Counted from the stretch's first letter, positions 1 through 6,285 are shown. The stretch is 9,909 nt of DNA from Bryobacterales bacterium (GCA_003132865.1 PKYZ01000479.1:1-9909), one strand, 5' to 3'. Numbers and translations: made by a program. Notes: a model not told the origin generated them from the letters alone.

Positions 1-355
1 ACACGTGAAAGATGCCGTTGTGCACCGGTTGCTCCCCCGCCGCATCCGTGGAGAGGTGAGCATAGTCGAAGTGGGCCGGATCACGATACGCCAAGACGAT
101 CAGCAGTGAGCGGCCTAGCGGCATCACGTCCGCTTCAACGGTCAGGCGGTCATAATTCGGGACGTCGGTCAGAGCGAACTGAATCGGACGGCGCGGTCCG
201 GGCAACGGCCCGCGGCTGGTGACCAGGCGCAGTGTGCCCTCCTCGACTTTCCAATCCGCGGCAGCCGGGACCGCCCAGGTGCGGCCAAAGATCGCGAGCG
301 TATCGGCGGCATTTGCGTGGAATGCAGCCAGGGCCGCGAGGACGATGATCTTCAT
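1..355 (-). CDS. Secreted DUF1080/LamG-like protein, N-terminal part (cut by window edge)
   Basis: 118 residues are visible, reading from ATG at 355 to the left window edge without a stop. Residues 1-16 (MKIIVLAALAAFHANA) form a signal peptide with an A-x-A-like cleavage site before ADTL, so the protein is exported. The mature part has the pattern of the concanavalin-like fold of 3-keto-disaccharide hydrolase (DUF1080, PF06439) proteins: DWKVEEGTL near 34-42, a beta-rich stretch LTVEADVMPL at 71-80, and HFDYAHLSTDAAG near 95-107 followed by VHNGIFHV. In this family such domains bind or cleave glycosides. The specific substrate and catalytic residues lie outside what can be seen. There is no strong Shine-Dalgarno before the ATG, only AAAGAAC. 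The fold assignment is from sequence pattern alone. A non-catalytic LamG-type protein is the main alternative. Confidence 0.75.
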   Translation of the reverse strand, partial: MKIIVLAALAAFHANAADTLAIFGRTWAVPAAADWKVEEGTLRLVTSRGPLPGPRRPIQFALTDVPNYDRLTVEADVMPLGRSLLIVLAYRDPAHFDYAHLSTDAAGEQPVHNGIFHV

Positions 356-697
356 TGGTGGCGTGTGTTCTTTGTGTCGTCTCAGAACCGATCCTATCAC
401 TGTGCTCAGCTTGGTAGACCCCGCTCGCACACGGGGCTTTGCCGCGCGGCGGCCTTAATTCGTCTTATCGGTAGGTTCTGCTGCCATGGTCGTGTTCGCT
501 GCCGCGGCAGTTCTAATTGCGAAACGCTCTTGCACTCAACCCCATAGGGCTGCAAAACCGTTCCTCGCTATGCAGGATAACATAACAAGCTTGCGCAATA
601 TTCACCAAGGATACCCTCGCGAAGATCGGGTTTCTCCATCGCCAAGGCCGTGACGATCAGTGTTCCACTCTTTGCGCTTGGTTTTCCACTACACCTG
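356..697. other. Intergenic spacer, no recognised gene
   Basis: This stretch separates two minus-strand genes and must hold the 3' end of the upstream message and the promoter of the 1-355 gene. I see no confident promoter. Local structures are a weak hairpin CCCCG (419-423)/CGGGG (432-436) with an 8-base loop and no T tract, and a perfect 12-bp palindrome CTGCCGCGGCAG at 499-510. A short minus-strand open frame ending at TAA near 454, with the tail MAAEPTDKTN, and another ending in GEYCASLLCYPA near 568 are seen but match no family I know. Confidence 0.5.
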
Positions 698-2989
698 CTA
701 TTGCAGGTAGAAGTACACGCCCGTCTGGCTAATGAATGAGTCGGACATGCTAAGGTACAGGTCCGTAAAACCGTGGAAAATCGAAGCCGGCAGGCGGAAA
801 TTAATCTGTGTGAGCCCCGCCACAAACCCCGGCGCCGCGCCGGCATAGGTGATCTCACCTTGTCCGAAACCCGTAGAGCCGACCTGGAGCTCCGCCTGAA
901 CGGCCAGCGGCGCGGCTCCCGGCGCGATCGCGCCCGTTACCAGAGCAGGTTGCGTATTGTTTAATCCAGTGGCATAGATTGTCACGATGGACCCCTGGGG
1001 CGCGGGGTTCTTTTCCGAGTTCAGCGTACCGTCTTCGTTAATCATGAGCGCCTGTCCTGCGGGCCGGCCGTCAACTGTGAATATAGTGGGAGCCAAAACG
1101 GCCACCGGCGCCGTCAGCGGTTGGACAGGCGTCGAACTGTTCAGGATCTGAATAGTAGCCGACCCGCTTCCGCCCTGAGCACTGGGATCGGTTTCGAAAG
1201 GGACAACCGCACGAATCTGGTTGGGATCCGCCGAAAGCAGGGGCGCCAGCACGCCGTTGAATGAAACCTGAACGCCGCCGAGCGACGTACCAATGTGTCC
1301 CGAGGATACAGTTGCGAAGACGGTCTGCACCGGACCGATGCCGTTTCCGAAAATATCGACGATCTCCCCCGGCGCAATCGCTGGCCCGCCCCGGCTGGCC
1401 GCGCTGACCACACAACTCACAGATCCGGCGGGCAGCGCCAGGGGAGCCAATCCGGCTATAAACGGGCCAGAGCCGGTCCACCCAAATGAACCAGGGACAA
1501 CCGGGAGCGAGCCGAGGCTGTTTCCGGAGATGTAAGCCTCGCCATTGCCGTCGAACGCCACGATTAGCGATGCGTCTGCCCCGTCCGTCCCCAGAAACGT
1601 CGAGTAACCGAGTTGCGATCCGTCCGCGGCCAGTGTCAACAGGAATCCGGTAGCACCCCACGTTGCCAGCGGATTGCACTGGCGCAGCGCTCCGGGAGTC
1701 GTCGGAAAATCGAGCGCGTAGGTTTGTCCAACGGCGACAACGGACCCCGAAGCGTCTACCGCCAGACTGCTGATCCAGGTATCGTCGGAGGCGTAGAGAA
1801 ACGTCGAGTAGACCAATGCCGATCCCGCGGCATTCAGCTTCGCGATGAATTCGAAGCTGTCAAGCCCGCCGACGGCTTGAGCCACCGGCGGCGCAGTCTG
1901 GAATGCTCCCGGCGTAACGGGGAACGAGCTCACCAGACCAGGCGTGCCCAGTTGTATGCCGCCGGCTACATAAGCGTTGCCCTGGTTGTCCACGGAGATT
2001 TCGCTCCCGCCGACCGGGCTGTTGGCCCCCAGGTACGTGCAGTACAGCAGCGTCGATCCCTTGGCGTCGAGCTTTGCCACAAACGCGGCCTCCTGGGCGC
2101 CCGCGCTCGTCTGGAACGCTCCCGGAGTTGTGGGCAGCGAGCCGCCACTGTCACCCGTTATATATGCGTTTCCGGCCGCATCGGCCGCGATCGAGCTTGT
2201 GTAAGTATTGCTTGCGTCTCCGCCATGGAAATATGTCGAGTAGACCAGTCTGCCGCCGGCATCGAACTTGGTTACAAAGGACGTGCCTAGCACAGAGGAG
2301 CTCTGGGAGACATCGGTCTGAAACGCGCCGGGGCTGACGGGGAAATCCGACGCGCCGGTAGATCCGGTAACGTATATGTTTCCATTGGTGTCGATAGTCT
2401 GCGATGCCGGCACGGTCGAACTACCGCTTCCGCCCAAATACGTCGCGAACAGCACTCGCGAGCCGGTTGGATTCAACTTGAGAACGAAGACGTTCTGCGG
2501 CCCTTTGGGCGTGGTCTGGAGAGCGCCGGGTGTCACGGGGAGATCCGAGGACGAAATCGTGCCAGTAACCCATGCATCGCCCTGCCCATCGACGGAGATG
2601 CCTGATGCATTACTGTTCGAGGTTCCGAGATAGGTCAGGTAAACCAGCGCCGTCCCGTCGTGGCTCAGCTTGCCGGCAAATGCTACCGGACAGGGAAATG
2701 TTTGCGGTGGAGATTGCGGGAAATATGAAGTGCATGTGGCGGGCTTGTACTCGGTCTGGAATGCTCCCGCCGTGACCGGGAGAGCCGAACTCGCCGTACC
2801 GGAGATGAATGCGTTGCCGCCGGCATCGACAGCCAGGCCGCCGATGTGAACTTGTCCTCCCAACAGGGCCGTGTACTTCAAAGGAAGTTGATCTGCTGGC
2901 GTTGGTGCGGCAGCGGAATAGCTCTGAGAGCCGAATCCGCACACCGATACGCAAAGGAAAAGCGTAGTGCAACGAAATAAGGGAAGCAC
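698..2989 (-). CDS. Secreted SBBP seven-repeat propeller protein with Solibacter C-terminal domain
   Basis: 763 residues. A signal peptide covers about 1-28 (hydrophobic LPLFRCTTLFLCVSVCGFG, cleavage near SAAAP). Seven SBBP-type repeats (PF06739 family) follow, each with a strand like LVYSTYLG, a DxxGNAYITG-like turn and the signature FPVTPGAFQT. The signature occurs near residues 70, 150, 216, 285, 356, 428 and 495, at 66-80 residue spacing. Seven copies fit a complete seven-bladed propeller. Residues ~525-763 match the Solibacter C-terminal domain (TIGR03437): GEIVDIFGNGIGP, GVQVSFNG, APLLSADPNQIRAVVPF, PAPQGSIVTIYATGLN and LTQINFRLP. The start is GTG, fixed by AGGAGGT just upstream, and there is no nearby in-frame ATG. 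The protein is probably surface-attached or released. The family's role is unknown, with adhesion or carbohydrate binding the usual guess. The seventh signature (PVVPGSFGWTG) and sixth (GALRQCN) are diverged. The gene looks intact. Confidence 0.93.
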   Translation of the reverse strand: MLPLFRCTTLFLCVSVCGFGSQSYSAAAPTPADQLPLKYTALLGGQVHIGGLAVDAGGNAFISGTASSALPVTAGAFQTEYKPATCTSYFPQSPPQTFPCPVAFAGKLSHDGTALVYLTYLGTSNSNASGISVDGQGDAWVTGTISSSDLPVTPGALQTTPKGPQNVFVLKLNPTGSRVLFATYLGGSGSSTVPASQTIDTNGNIYVTGSTGASDFPVSPGAFQTDVSQSSSVLGTSFVTKFDAGGRLVYSTYFHGGDASNTYTSSIAADAAGNAYITGDSGGSLPTTPGAFQTSAGAQEAAFVAKLDAKGSTLLYCTYLGANSPVGGSEISVDNQGNAYVAGGIQLGTPGLVSSFPVTPGAFQTAPPVAQAVGGLDSFEFIAKLNAAGSALVYSTFLYASDDTWISSLAVDASGSVVAVGQTYALDFPTTPGALRQCNPLATWGATGFLLTLAADGSQLGYSTFLGTDGADASLIVAFDGNGEAYISGNSLGSLPVVPGSFGWTGSGPFIAGLAPLALPAGSVSCVVSAASRGGPAIAPGEIVDIFGNGIGPVQTVFATVSSGHIGTSLGGVQVSFNGVLAPLLSADPNQIRAVVPFETDPSAQGGSGSATIQILNSSTPVQPLTAPVAVLAPTIFTVDGRPAGQALMINEDGTLNSEKNPAPQGSIVTIYATGLNNTQPALVTGAIAPGAAPLAVQAELQVGSTGFGQGEITYAGAAPGFVAGLTQINFRLPASIFHGFTDLYLSMSDSFISQTGVYFYLQ

Positions 2990-2992
2990 GCG

Positions 2993-2999
2993 ACCTCCT
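2993..2999 (-). promoter_or_regulatory. Strong Shine-Dalgarno AGGAGGT deciding a GTG start
   Basis: On the minus strand AGGAGGT lies three bases before GTG at 2989-2987. It is the only good ribosome binding site near the 5' end of the propeller gene and supports GTG over any downstream start. Confidence 0.85.
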
Positions 3000-3024
3000 G
3001 CAACCTGCGGACGCGGTTGTAGTG

Positions 3025-3054
3025 AGCTTACCGCTTCGGATGATCCCTTGTCAA
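3025..3054 (-). promoter_or_regulatory. Predicted promoter of the propeller protein gene
   Basis: Minus strand: a perfect -35 box TTGACA (3054-3049), an 18-base spacer and a weak -10 TAAGCT (3030-3025, three of six consensus positions). Transcription would begin near 3018 and give a leader of about 28 bases carrying the AGGAGGT site. The perfect -35 and the fit with the leader are the main support. The -10 is poor, which would suit an activated promoter. Confidence 0.5.
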
Positions 3055-3080
3055 TGATGCACCAGGATGATGCACCAGGA
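3055..3080. repeat. Two-copy 13-bp perfect tandem repeat next to the -35 box
   Basis: TGATGCACCAGGA occurs twice back to back (3055-3067 and 3068-3080). Read on the minus strand, the two copies end immediately before TTGACA of the propeller gene's predicted promoter. That is where an activator or a repressor would bind. It may instead be a recent slippage duplication. Confidence 0.9.
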
Positions 3081-3303
3081 GGAACTGGGCGAAAGGGCTG
3101 ACTCCACGGCGGCGTTATCAGGCAATATCGCTAGCGGTCGCGGCCCTTCCCAGAACGCGACTTCCGGAGCGCTTTGAGGGCTTCTGGTCGAGTGTTCGTT
3201 TCCCCGCCGGCATGCCCGACTCTCTGGGGGCGTTCGCCGCTCGATCCCATCGGGCTCAGGTTTGGCTTCTCAATTGGCTGACGCGTCCCACCAGCACTGG
3301 ACT
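3081..3303. other. Spacer between divergent promoters
   Basis: No gene is recognised. A minus-strand open frame with coding-like composition ends at TAG near 3133. Its tail contains ETNTRPEALKALRKSRSGKG and it has an internal ATG near 3246 but no ribosome binding site. I cannot tell whether it is a gene remnant. One copy of TATCAGGC (3116-3123) matches the core of the tandem repeats found before the PadR gene. Confidence 0.4.
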
Positions 3304-3348
3304 ATTCCTATCAGGGCAGTGTTCGTATCAGGCAGTTCGTATCAGGCG
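3304..3348. repeat. Tandem 14-bp repeats GTTCGTATCAGGC(A/G) upstream of PadR
   Basis: GTTCGTATCAGGCA (3321-3334) and GTTCGTATCAGGCG (3335-3348) are adjacent and differ only at the last base. A third, degenerate copy (TTCCTATCAGGGCAGT) precedes them from 3305. The array ends exactly where the predicted -35 region of the PadR promoter begins. It could be a regulator site array or a slippage product. Confidence 0.85.
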
Positions 3349-3384
3349 GTAGACAAACTACGGCCAGTGATGTAGACTGACTAC
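3349..3384 (+). promoter_or_regulatory. PadR gene promoter overlapped by two matching operator dyads
   Basis: The -35 TAGACA (3350-3355, five of six) and -10 TAGACT (3373-3378, four of six) are 17 bases apart. GTAGACAAACTAC (3349-3361) covers the -35 and GTAGACTGACTAC (3372-3384) covers the -10. These 13-bp dyads (GTAG-N5-CTAC) agree at 11 of 13 positions, with centres 23 bp apart. Known PadR-type repressors bind dyads in their own promoters, so these are the natural autoregulatory operators. Predicted transcription starts near 3385, five or six bases before the ATG, and no Shine-Dalgarno is present, so the message would be nearly leaderless. Confidence 0.65.
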
Positions 3385-3390
3385 CGCTTT

Positions 3391-3747
3391 ATGAAACGAG
3401 ATCGTTACCAAAATCGAATCGAGCTGGTTCAGGGAACCCTGGACATGCTGATTCTCCAGACGCTCCGGTGGGGAGCACAGCATGGTTATGGCATTGGCCA
3501 GTCAATTCGGGCAGGGTCAGCCGATGTCCTACAAGTCGAGACCGGATCCCTGTATCCGGCCTTGCACCGGCTTGAACGGCAAGGCTGGGTGAGGCCGCAG
3601 TGGAAGCAATCCGAACACGGCCAGAGGGCCAAGTACTACAGCCTGACGACGGCGGGACGGAAGCATCTGGCAGCCGAGCAGGGCCGATGGAGTCAGGTAA
3701 GCGCTGCCATGGCAGCCCTCATGAGCCCGCGCAAGACTGAGGCCTGA
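3391..3747 (+). CDS. PadR-family transcriptional regulator
   Basis: 118 residues, a full-length PadR winged-helix regulator (PF03551) of the short type without a long C-terminal helix domain. The N-terminal MKRD...ELVQGTLDMLILQTL is the classical first helix. HGYGI (31-35) and GSLYPALHRLERQGWV (52-67) form the recognition region, and RAKYYSLTTAGRKHLAAE (79-96) is the wing and following helix. The ATG at 3391 fits family length and follows the predicted promoter by only a few bases. In Acidobacteriota this subtype sits directly before ADOP permease genes, and here it is followed after eight bases by a permease stump. It probably represses its own operon through the dyads upstream. Since the permease is broken, it may now be an orphan regulator or act on distant sites. 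Confidence 0.95.
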   Translation: MKRDRYQNRIELVQGTLDMLILQTLRWGAQHGYGIGQSIRAGSADVLQVETGSLYPALHRLERQGWVRPQWKQSEHGQRAKYYSLTTAGRKHLAAEQGRWSQVSAAMAALMSPRKTEA

Positions 3748-3755
3748 GGCTCGAC

Positions 3756-3944
3756 ATGAATCTTTGGCGGCGGTTTCGACAGTTGCATGGGCCTAACGCA
3801 GAGTTGAATGAAGAGATTCGTCGCACCATCCGCAATTTGTGGACGGTGAATCCGGGTTTCAATCCGCAGCACGCCCTGACGTTTCAGGTCGGCTTTTCGC
3901 CGACAGCGACGAGCACGCCATCGAGAGTAAGCAACTCCAGTTGA
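3756..3944 (+). pseudogene. ADOP/MacB-like permease remnant with large internal deletion
   Basis: The 62 codons read as two separated parts of an acidobacterial duplicated orphan permease (TIGR03434), a family usually near 800 residues. Residues 1-22 (MNLWRRFRQLHGPNAELNEEIR) are the usual cytoplasmic N-terminus. Residues ~23-52 (IRNLWTVNPGFNPQHALTFQVGF) match the mid-protein periplasmic segment that normally follows a transmembrane helix hundreds of residues later. The frame then ends at TGA after a short tail, probably past a further break. No transmembrane helix remains, so it cannot be a working permease. It starts at ATG eight bases after the PadR stop with GAGG upstream, keeping the normal two-gene operon spacing. 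The deletion joint lies around 3821-3835. Confidence 0.85.
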
Positions 3945-4583
3945 TCCCAGATGAGCCCAGATGACCCAGTTCGGTTAGAAATCCGTAGTACCGTAATGAT
4001 TAGGTAAGTCGGTTCGCATCATACATATAGACTTACAACTACTCACCCGCAACCGGCGAGATTCGGTTGGGATACAGCGGGCGTTTTGACTGTTTTGGGA
4101 CCGATTTCGACCAATTCTGAGCCGTTTCGAGCGGCTTGGCCGAAGCATTTGAAGGCATTGCCATTTGGCAGACCCTTACCGATGCGTTCCGGTGGCCACG
4201 TTATTCGTGCATATCGGTAGGTGTCCAGTCGGCGGGTGCGCGGCTTCGGACGGGATTTGCGCCCGCTCTGAGGCACCGTCGCTCGTGTTTCTTAATGCGC
4301 GGCGGCTCTCCGCGGAGGTCACGCTTGGCTATGCCACTGAAGCGGGCTCGTCGCATTGCGCGGCATCATCATTCACTGCGACCGGCGGTCGGGCGGTGGC
4401 GCAGGCCGTTGACAGCGCGCTGAGATCCTGCTGGAAAGTGCCAAGCGCGTCGGAATCGTGCGGGCGGGATATACACACCCATCCGAAGGGGGTCGGAAAG
4501 GCACAAACCGGGAGGAAATCAGAGTCCATAGAGGATTAATCGGCAGTTGCCCCAAAAACATTAGCCGTTCAGGCTAGCTTTTC
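3945..4583. other. Long stretch without a recognisable gene
   Basis: Open frames exist on both strands (plus 4165-4539, minus 4043-4276), but none shows a known domain, a ribosome binding site or convincing residue patterns, and they overlap each other. The start holds a small tandem repeat, CCCAGATGAG/CCCAGATGAC at 3946-3965, directly after the permease stump. An AT-rich patch at about 3985-4035 contrasts with the GC-rich surroundings. This may be decayed permease or foreign DNA. I cannot say which. Confidence 0.5.
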
Positions 4584-4649
4584 TTGGAAGTCCTCCGACT
4601 GCTCAAACGCCGCGGAGATATCTCCGGACGCATCGGCACTATCCGATAT

Positions 4650-4979
4650 ATGAAGCGGATCGTTTTTACTGCGCTTGGGGTTCCGCCGCGCCAGAGTGGG
4701 CGAGCGGATTCTGTGCGCTACGTGCGCGAATCTGGGGACCTGAAGAGTGCGCGCCGCCGTGCCATGGAGAGCCTCCGGGGAGCGTCCGCAGGCACTCCGT
4801 TGCCCATCAACATTCACGAACGGTTGAAGGAAGAGGCGCGGACCCTTGAGGCTATCGACCGGCGCCGTGAAGACGAAGACAATCCGTACATCGGATTGGA
4901 CGTGGAGGAACGGATACTCACCAGGGAACTACGGGACCTGGAGCGCGCGACCGCCGCTCACGACATGGGCGCTGAGTGA
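4650..4979 (+). CDS. Hypothetical charged small protein (doubtful)
   Basis: 109 residues from ATG at 4650. The same frame stays open upstream to a TTG at 4584. I recognise no domain. The N-terminal third is basic and unremarkable. The C-terminal half (from about residue 52, INIHERLKEEARTLEAIDRR) is rich in E, R, D and L with helix- or coiled-coil-like spacing (IGLDVEERILTRELRDLERA), which is more protein-like than the other frames here. No Shine-Dalgarno precedes either ATG (4650, 4763) or the TTG. It ends facing the minus-strand trio. It could be a real small protein, the tail of a lost gene, or chance in GC-rich DNA. Confidence 0.35.
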   Translation: MKRIVFTALGVPPRQSGRADSVRYVRESGDLKSARRRAMESLRGASAGTPLPINIHERLKEEARTLEAIDRRREDEDNPYIGLDVEERILTRELRDLERATAAHDMGAE

Positions 4980-5060
4980 GCAGACGGGGGTTGTCGCTGC
5001 AAAAAGTGGATGATGGTTCTCGGTTGACCGTCCCCAGCGGCCGATCCCTTTTCGCTCGCG

Positions 5061-5410
5061 TTACGGCGGGGAGTGCGCCGATTCAAGAATGGCCCGCGCG
5101 GACAAGTTGTCGTTGCAACCATGCAGCCGTGTGGTTTCGACGAAGCACACTTGGAGGACGACGTCGTCGTTGGGGCGGCTGGCCGTCGAGGCCGGCTCAG
5201 GGCCATGGCGCTCCTCCCATTCGAACCAAGGTTCGCCGGAATACGCACCCGTCCTGGCGGTAGCTGTCGCACCGTTACGACGTGCCGGGGGCCGGTGTAA
5301 TTGTCCGGCAGCTTCTTCAGATAGCCGTACTGAATCCGGAGACGTTGCGGCGCCGTGCTCAGCCGGTTTAGCCGCTCCAGGCACGCCAGCCTGGATACCA
5401 CGGATTTCAC
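5061..5410 (-). pseudogene. Small hypothetical protein gene with a one-base frameshift
   Basis: The gene starts at GTG (5410), overlapping the stop of the preceding gene as GTGA, and reads MKSVVSRLACLERLNRL then YGYLKKLPDNYTGPRHVV and VRQLPPG in good coding style. After that the first frame turns into low-quality S/T/P/R sequence. The next frame takes over at about 5241-5260 with SGEPWFEWEERHGPEPAS, then NDDVVLQVCFVE, and stops at TAA (5063-5061). The span of 350 bases is one short of 351, which fits a single-base deletion in a 116-residue gene. The family is unknown to me. The N-terminus resembles that of the neighbour (M-K-x-[IV], R7, L-E at 11-12), suggesting related proteins. A sequencing or assembly error is the alternative to true decay. 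Confidence 0.6.
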
Positions 5411-5673
5411 AGCGTCGCCACCGGAAAACCGGCAACCCACTCGTCCTGTTCGTCGTCGGTTAGCGTCCCGAGCCCTTCGTTGCTCCCTTCCAGTTCTACC
5501 AGTTCAAGCAAAGTGCCGTCCGGGCAGAGTGGCCTCTTGCACCTGGCGTTCTCCAGACTCGCCGGGCTGCTGCCCCATTTGTACACGATCATGCGCTCGT
5601 ACCTGCGCGGCTTTCGATCCGCAGGAGCAAACTGGTCCTCCAGCCGGTGCACTCGCCTGGAGATGGCCTTCAC
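5407..5673 (-). CDS. Small MKAISRR-type hypothetical protein
   Basis: 88 residues from GTG at 5673, with AGAAGAGG five to eight bases upstream as ribosome binding site. The N-terminus MKAISRRVHRLEDQFAP is a short basic helix of a type I associate with small uncharacterised acidobacterial proteins. The middle contains RYERMIVYKWG and CPDGTLLELVELEG. The end, LGTLTDDEQDEWVAGFPV, is acidic with a Trp. There is no signal peptide, membrane segment or known domain. The start overlaps the stop of the gene fragment upstream as GTGA, and its own stop overlaps the start of the next gene the same way, so the three were translated in a coupled chain. Coding quality is good across the whole length, and it appears to be the only intact member of the trio. 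The function is unknown. Confidence 0.75.
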   Translation of the reverse strand: MKAISRRVHRLEDQFAPADRKPRRYERMIVYKWGSSPASLENARCKRPLCPDGTLLELVELEGSNEGLGTLTDDEQDEWVAGFPVATL

Positions 5674-5843
5674 CAGCGCCTCTTCTGAATCGGCTTCGGG
5701 ACTGCGGGCACTTCTATCCTGATGCCGCTGTCCACCCGCCGCCCGTCCCCGCCGACCGCTATGATCACAAATTCGAGCGGTTCTTCCTTGGTCGGCAGCA
5801 GGGCGTACTTCTTGCGAGGTTTGAGGTCGAAGACCTCGCTAGA
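5670..5843 (-). pseudogene. 3' remnant of an unidentified gene heading the GTGA-coupled trio
   Basis: An open frame with clear coding character but no start codon: EVFDLKPRKKYALLPTKEEP, then LEFVIIAVGGDGRRVDSG, then IRIEVPAVPKPIQKRRW and TGA (5672-5670). The frame is closed upstream by TGA at 5852-5850, inside the ThuA-like gene. The only usable internal start is a GTG that would give about 32 residues. The stop overlaps the GTG of the 88-residue gene as GTGA, the usual sign of a true operon partner, so this is most likely the C-terminal ~55 residues of a longer protein whose 5' part has been replaced by ThuA sequence. The joint lies at about 5838-5845. I do not recognise the family. Confidence 0.5.
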
Positions 5844-6285
5844 TCTGCCTCAACAACCACTTCACCGCTCGCTTCTGCAGTTCGAAGTGCGCCGGCACCC
5901 ACAGGGCATGGTTGGTGTGTCCCACAGCGGTGAATACCACGCGCCCTTTGCCATACTCGTAGGCCCAGCCGGCTACTGACTTTCTCCCGTACTGTTCGTA
6001 CTCCAGGCCGTCGACGTTCTCCGACTCGAGAAGCACGTACTTCGGATCTTTGTCGTAGGCGACGAAGTGCTGCTCGTCGTTCACCACGAAGTCGTGGATA
6101 CCCTGTGTGATACGGTGGTTCTTGTTCACCACGCGCACCTGAAACGGGCGTAGCGCGGGGTGGCCGACGTAAGCACCACCCATGACGTCCCGGTAGTTTT
6201 TCGAGGAGAGCGACACGTGACTGTTGTTATGCAGCGAATAAAATCCGCCGCCGGCCTCGACGAAATCCTTCACCTGGCGCGTCAT
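5839..6285 (-). pseudogene. ThuA-like protein lacking its N-terminal part
   Basis: 148 residues with strong similarity in pattern to the ThuA (trehalose utilisation, PF06283) class I amidotransferase-like fold: VKDFVEAGGGFYSLHNNSH at 5-23, YRDVMGGAYVGHP at 31-43, ITQGIHDFVVNDEQHF at 59-74, and GKGRVVFTAVGHTNHALWVP at 113-131. It ends in FELQKRAVKWLLRQI. ThuA proteins usually have 220-280 residues, and the first strand, the nucleotide-like loop region and about the first 80-100 residues are missing. The first in-frame ATG at 6285 happens to fall at TRQVKDF, no ribosome binding site precedes it, and the upstream frame turns to unrelated sequence, so I judge the gene truncated, not merely short. 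Its 3' end runs straight into the remnant of another gene. A translated small form cannot be excluded. Confidence 0.75.

Noticed and set aside
693..708. Hairpin ACCTGC-TATT-GCAGGT over the stop codon of the propeller gene as terminator
   Set aside because: The 6-bp stem lies across the stop codon and is not followed by a T tract on the minus strand, so a rho-independent terminator is not supported.
1613..2290. Long plus-strand open frame of 225 codons opposite the propeller gene
   Set aside because: It is antisense to a well-supported coding frame, is rich in R/C/S as expected for an opposite-strand shadow, and has no domain or ribosome binding site.
3055..3348. Tandem repeats as a CRISPR array
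   Set aside because: The repeats are 13-14 bp, contiguous, without spacers and limited to two or three copies.
4569..4817. Minus-strand 82-codon frame opposite the hypothetical gene
   Set aside because: No ribosome binding site or domain. The plus-strand frame has a more protein-like C-terminal half.
5061..5435. Minus-strand 124-codon frame as an intact gene
   Set aside because: Only its C-terminal half is protein-like. The start lies inside the 88-residue gene in another frame and the N-terminal half is shadow sequence.
4958..5440. Minus-strand 160-codon frame as one intact gene
   Set aside because: Only its first half has coding character. The second half is low-complexity S/T/P/R and the adjacent frame takes over, so a frameshifted gene starting at the GTG at 5410 explains it better.
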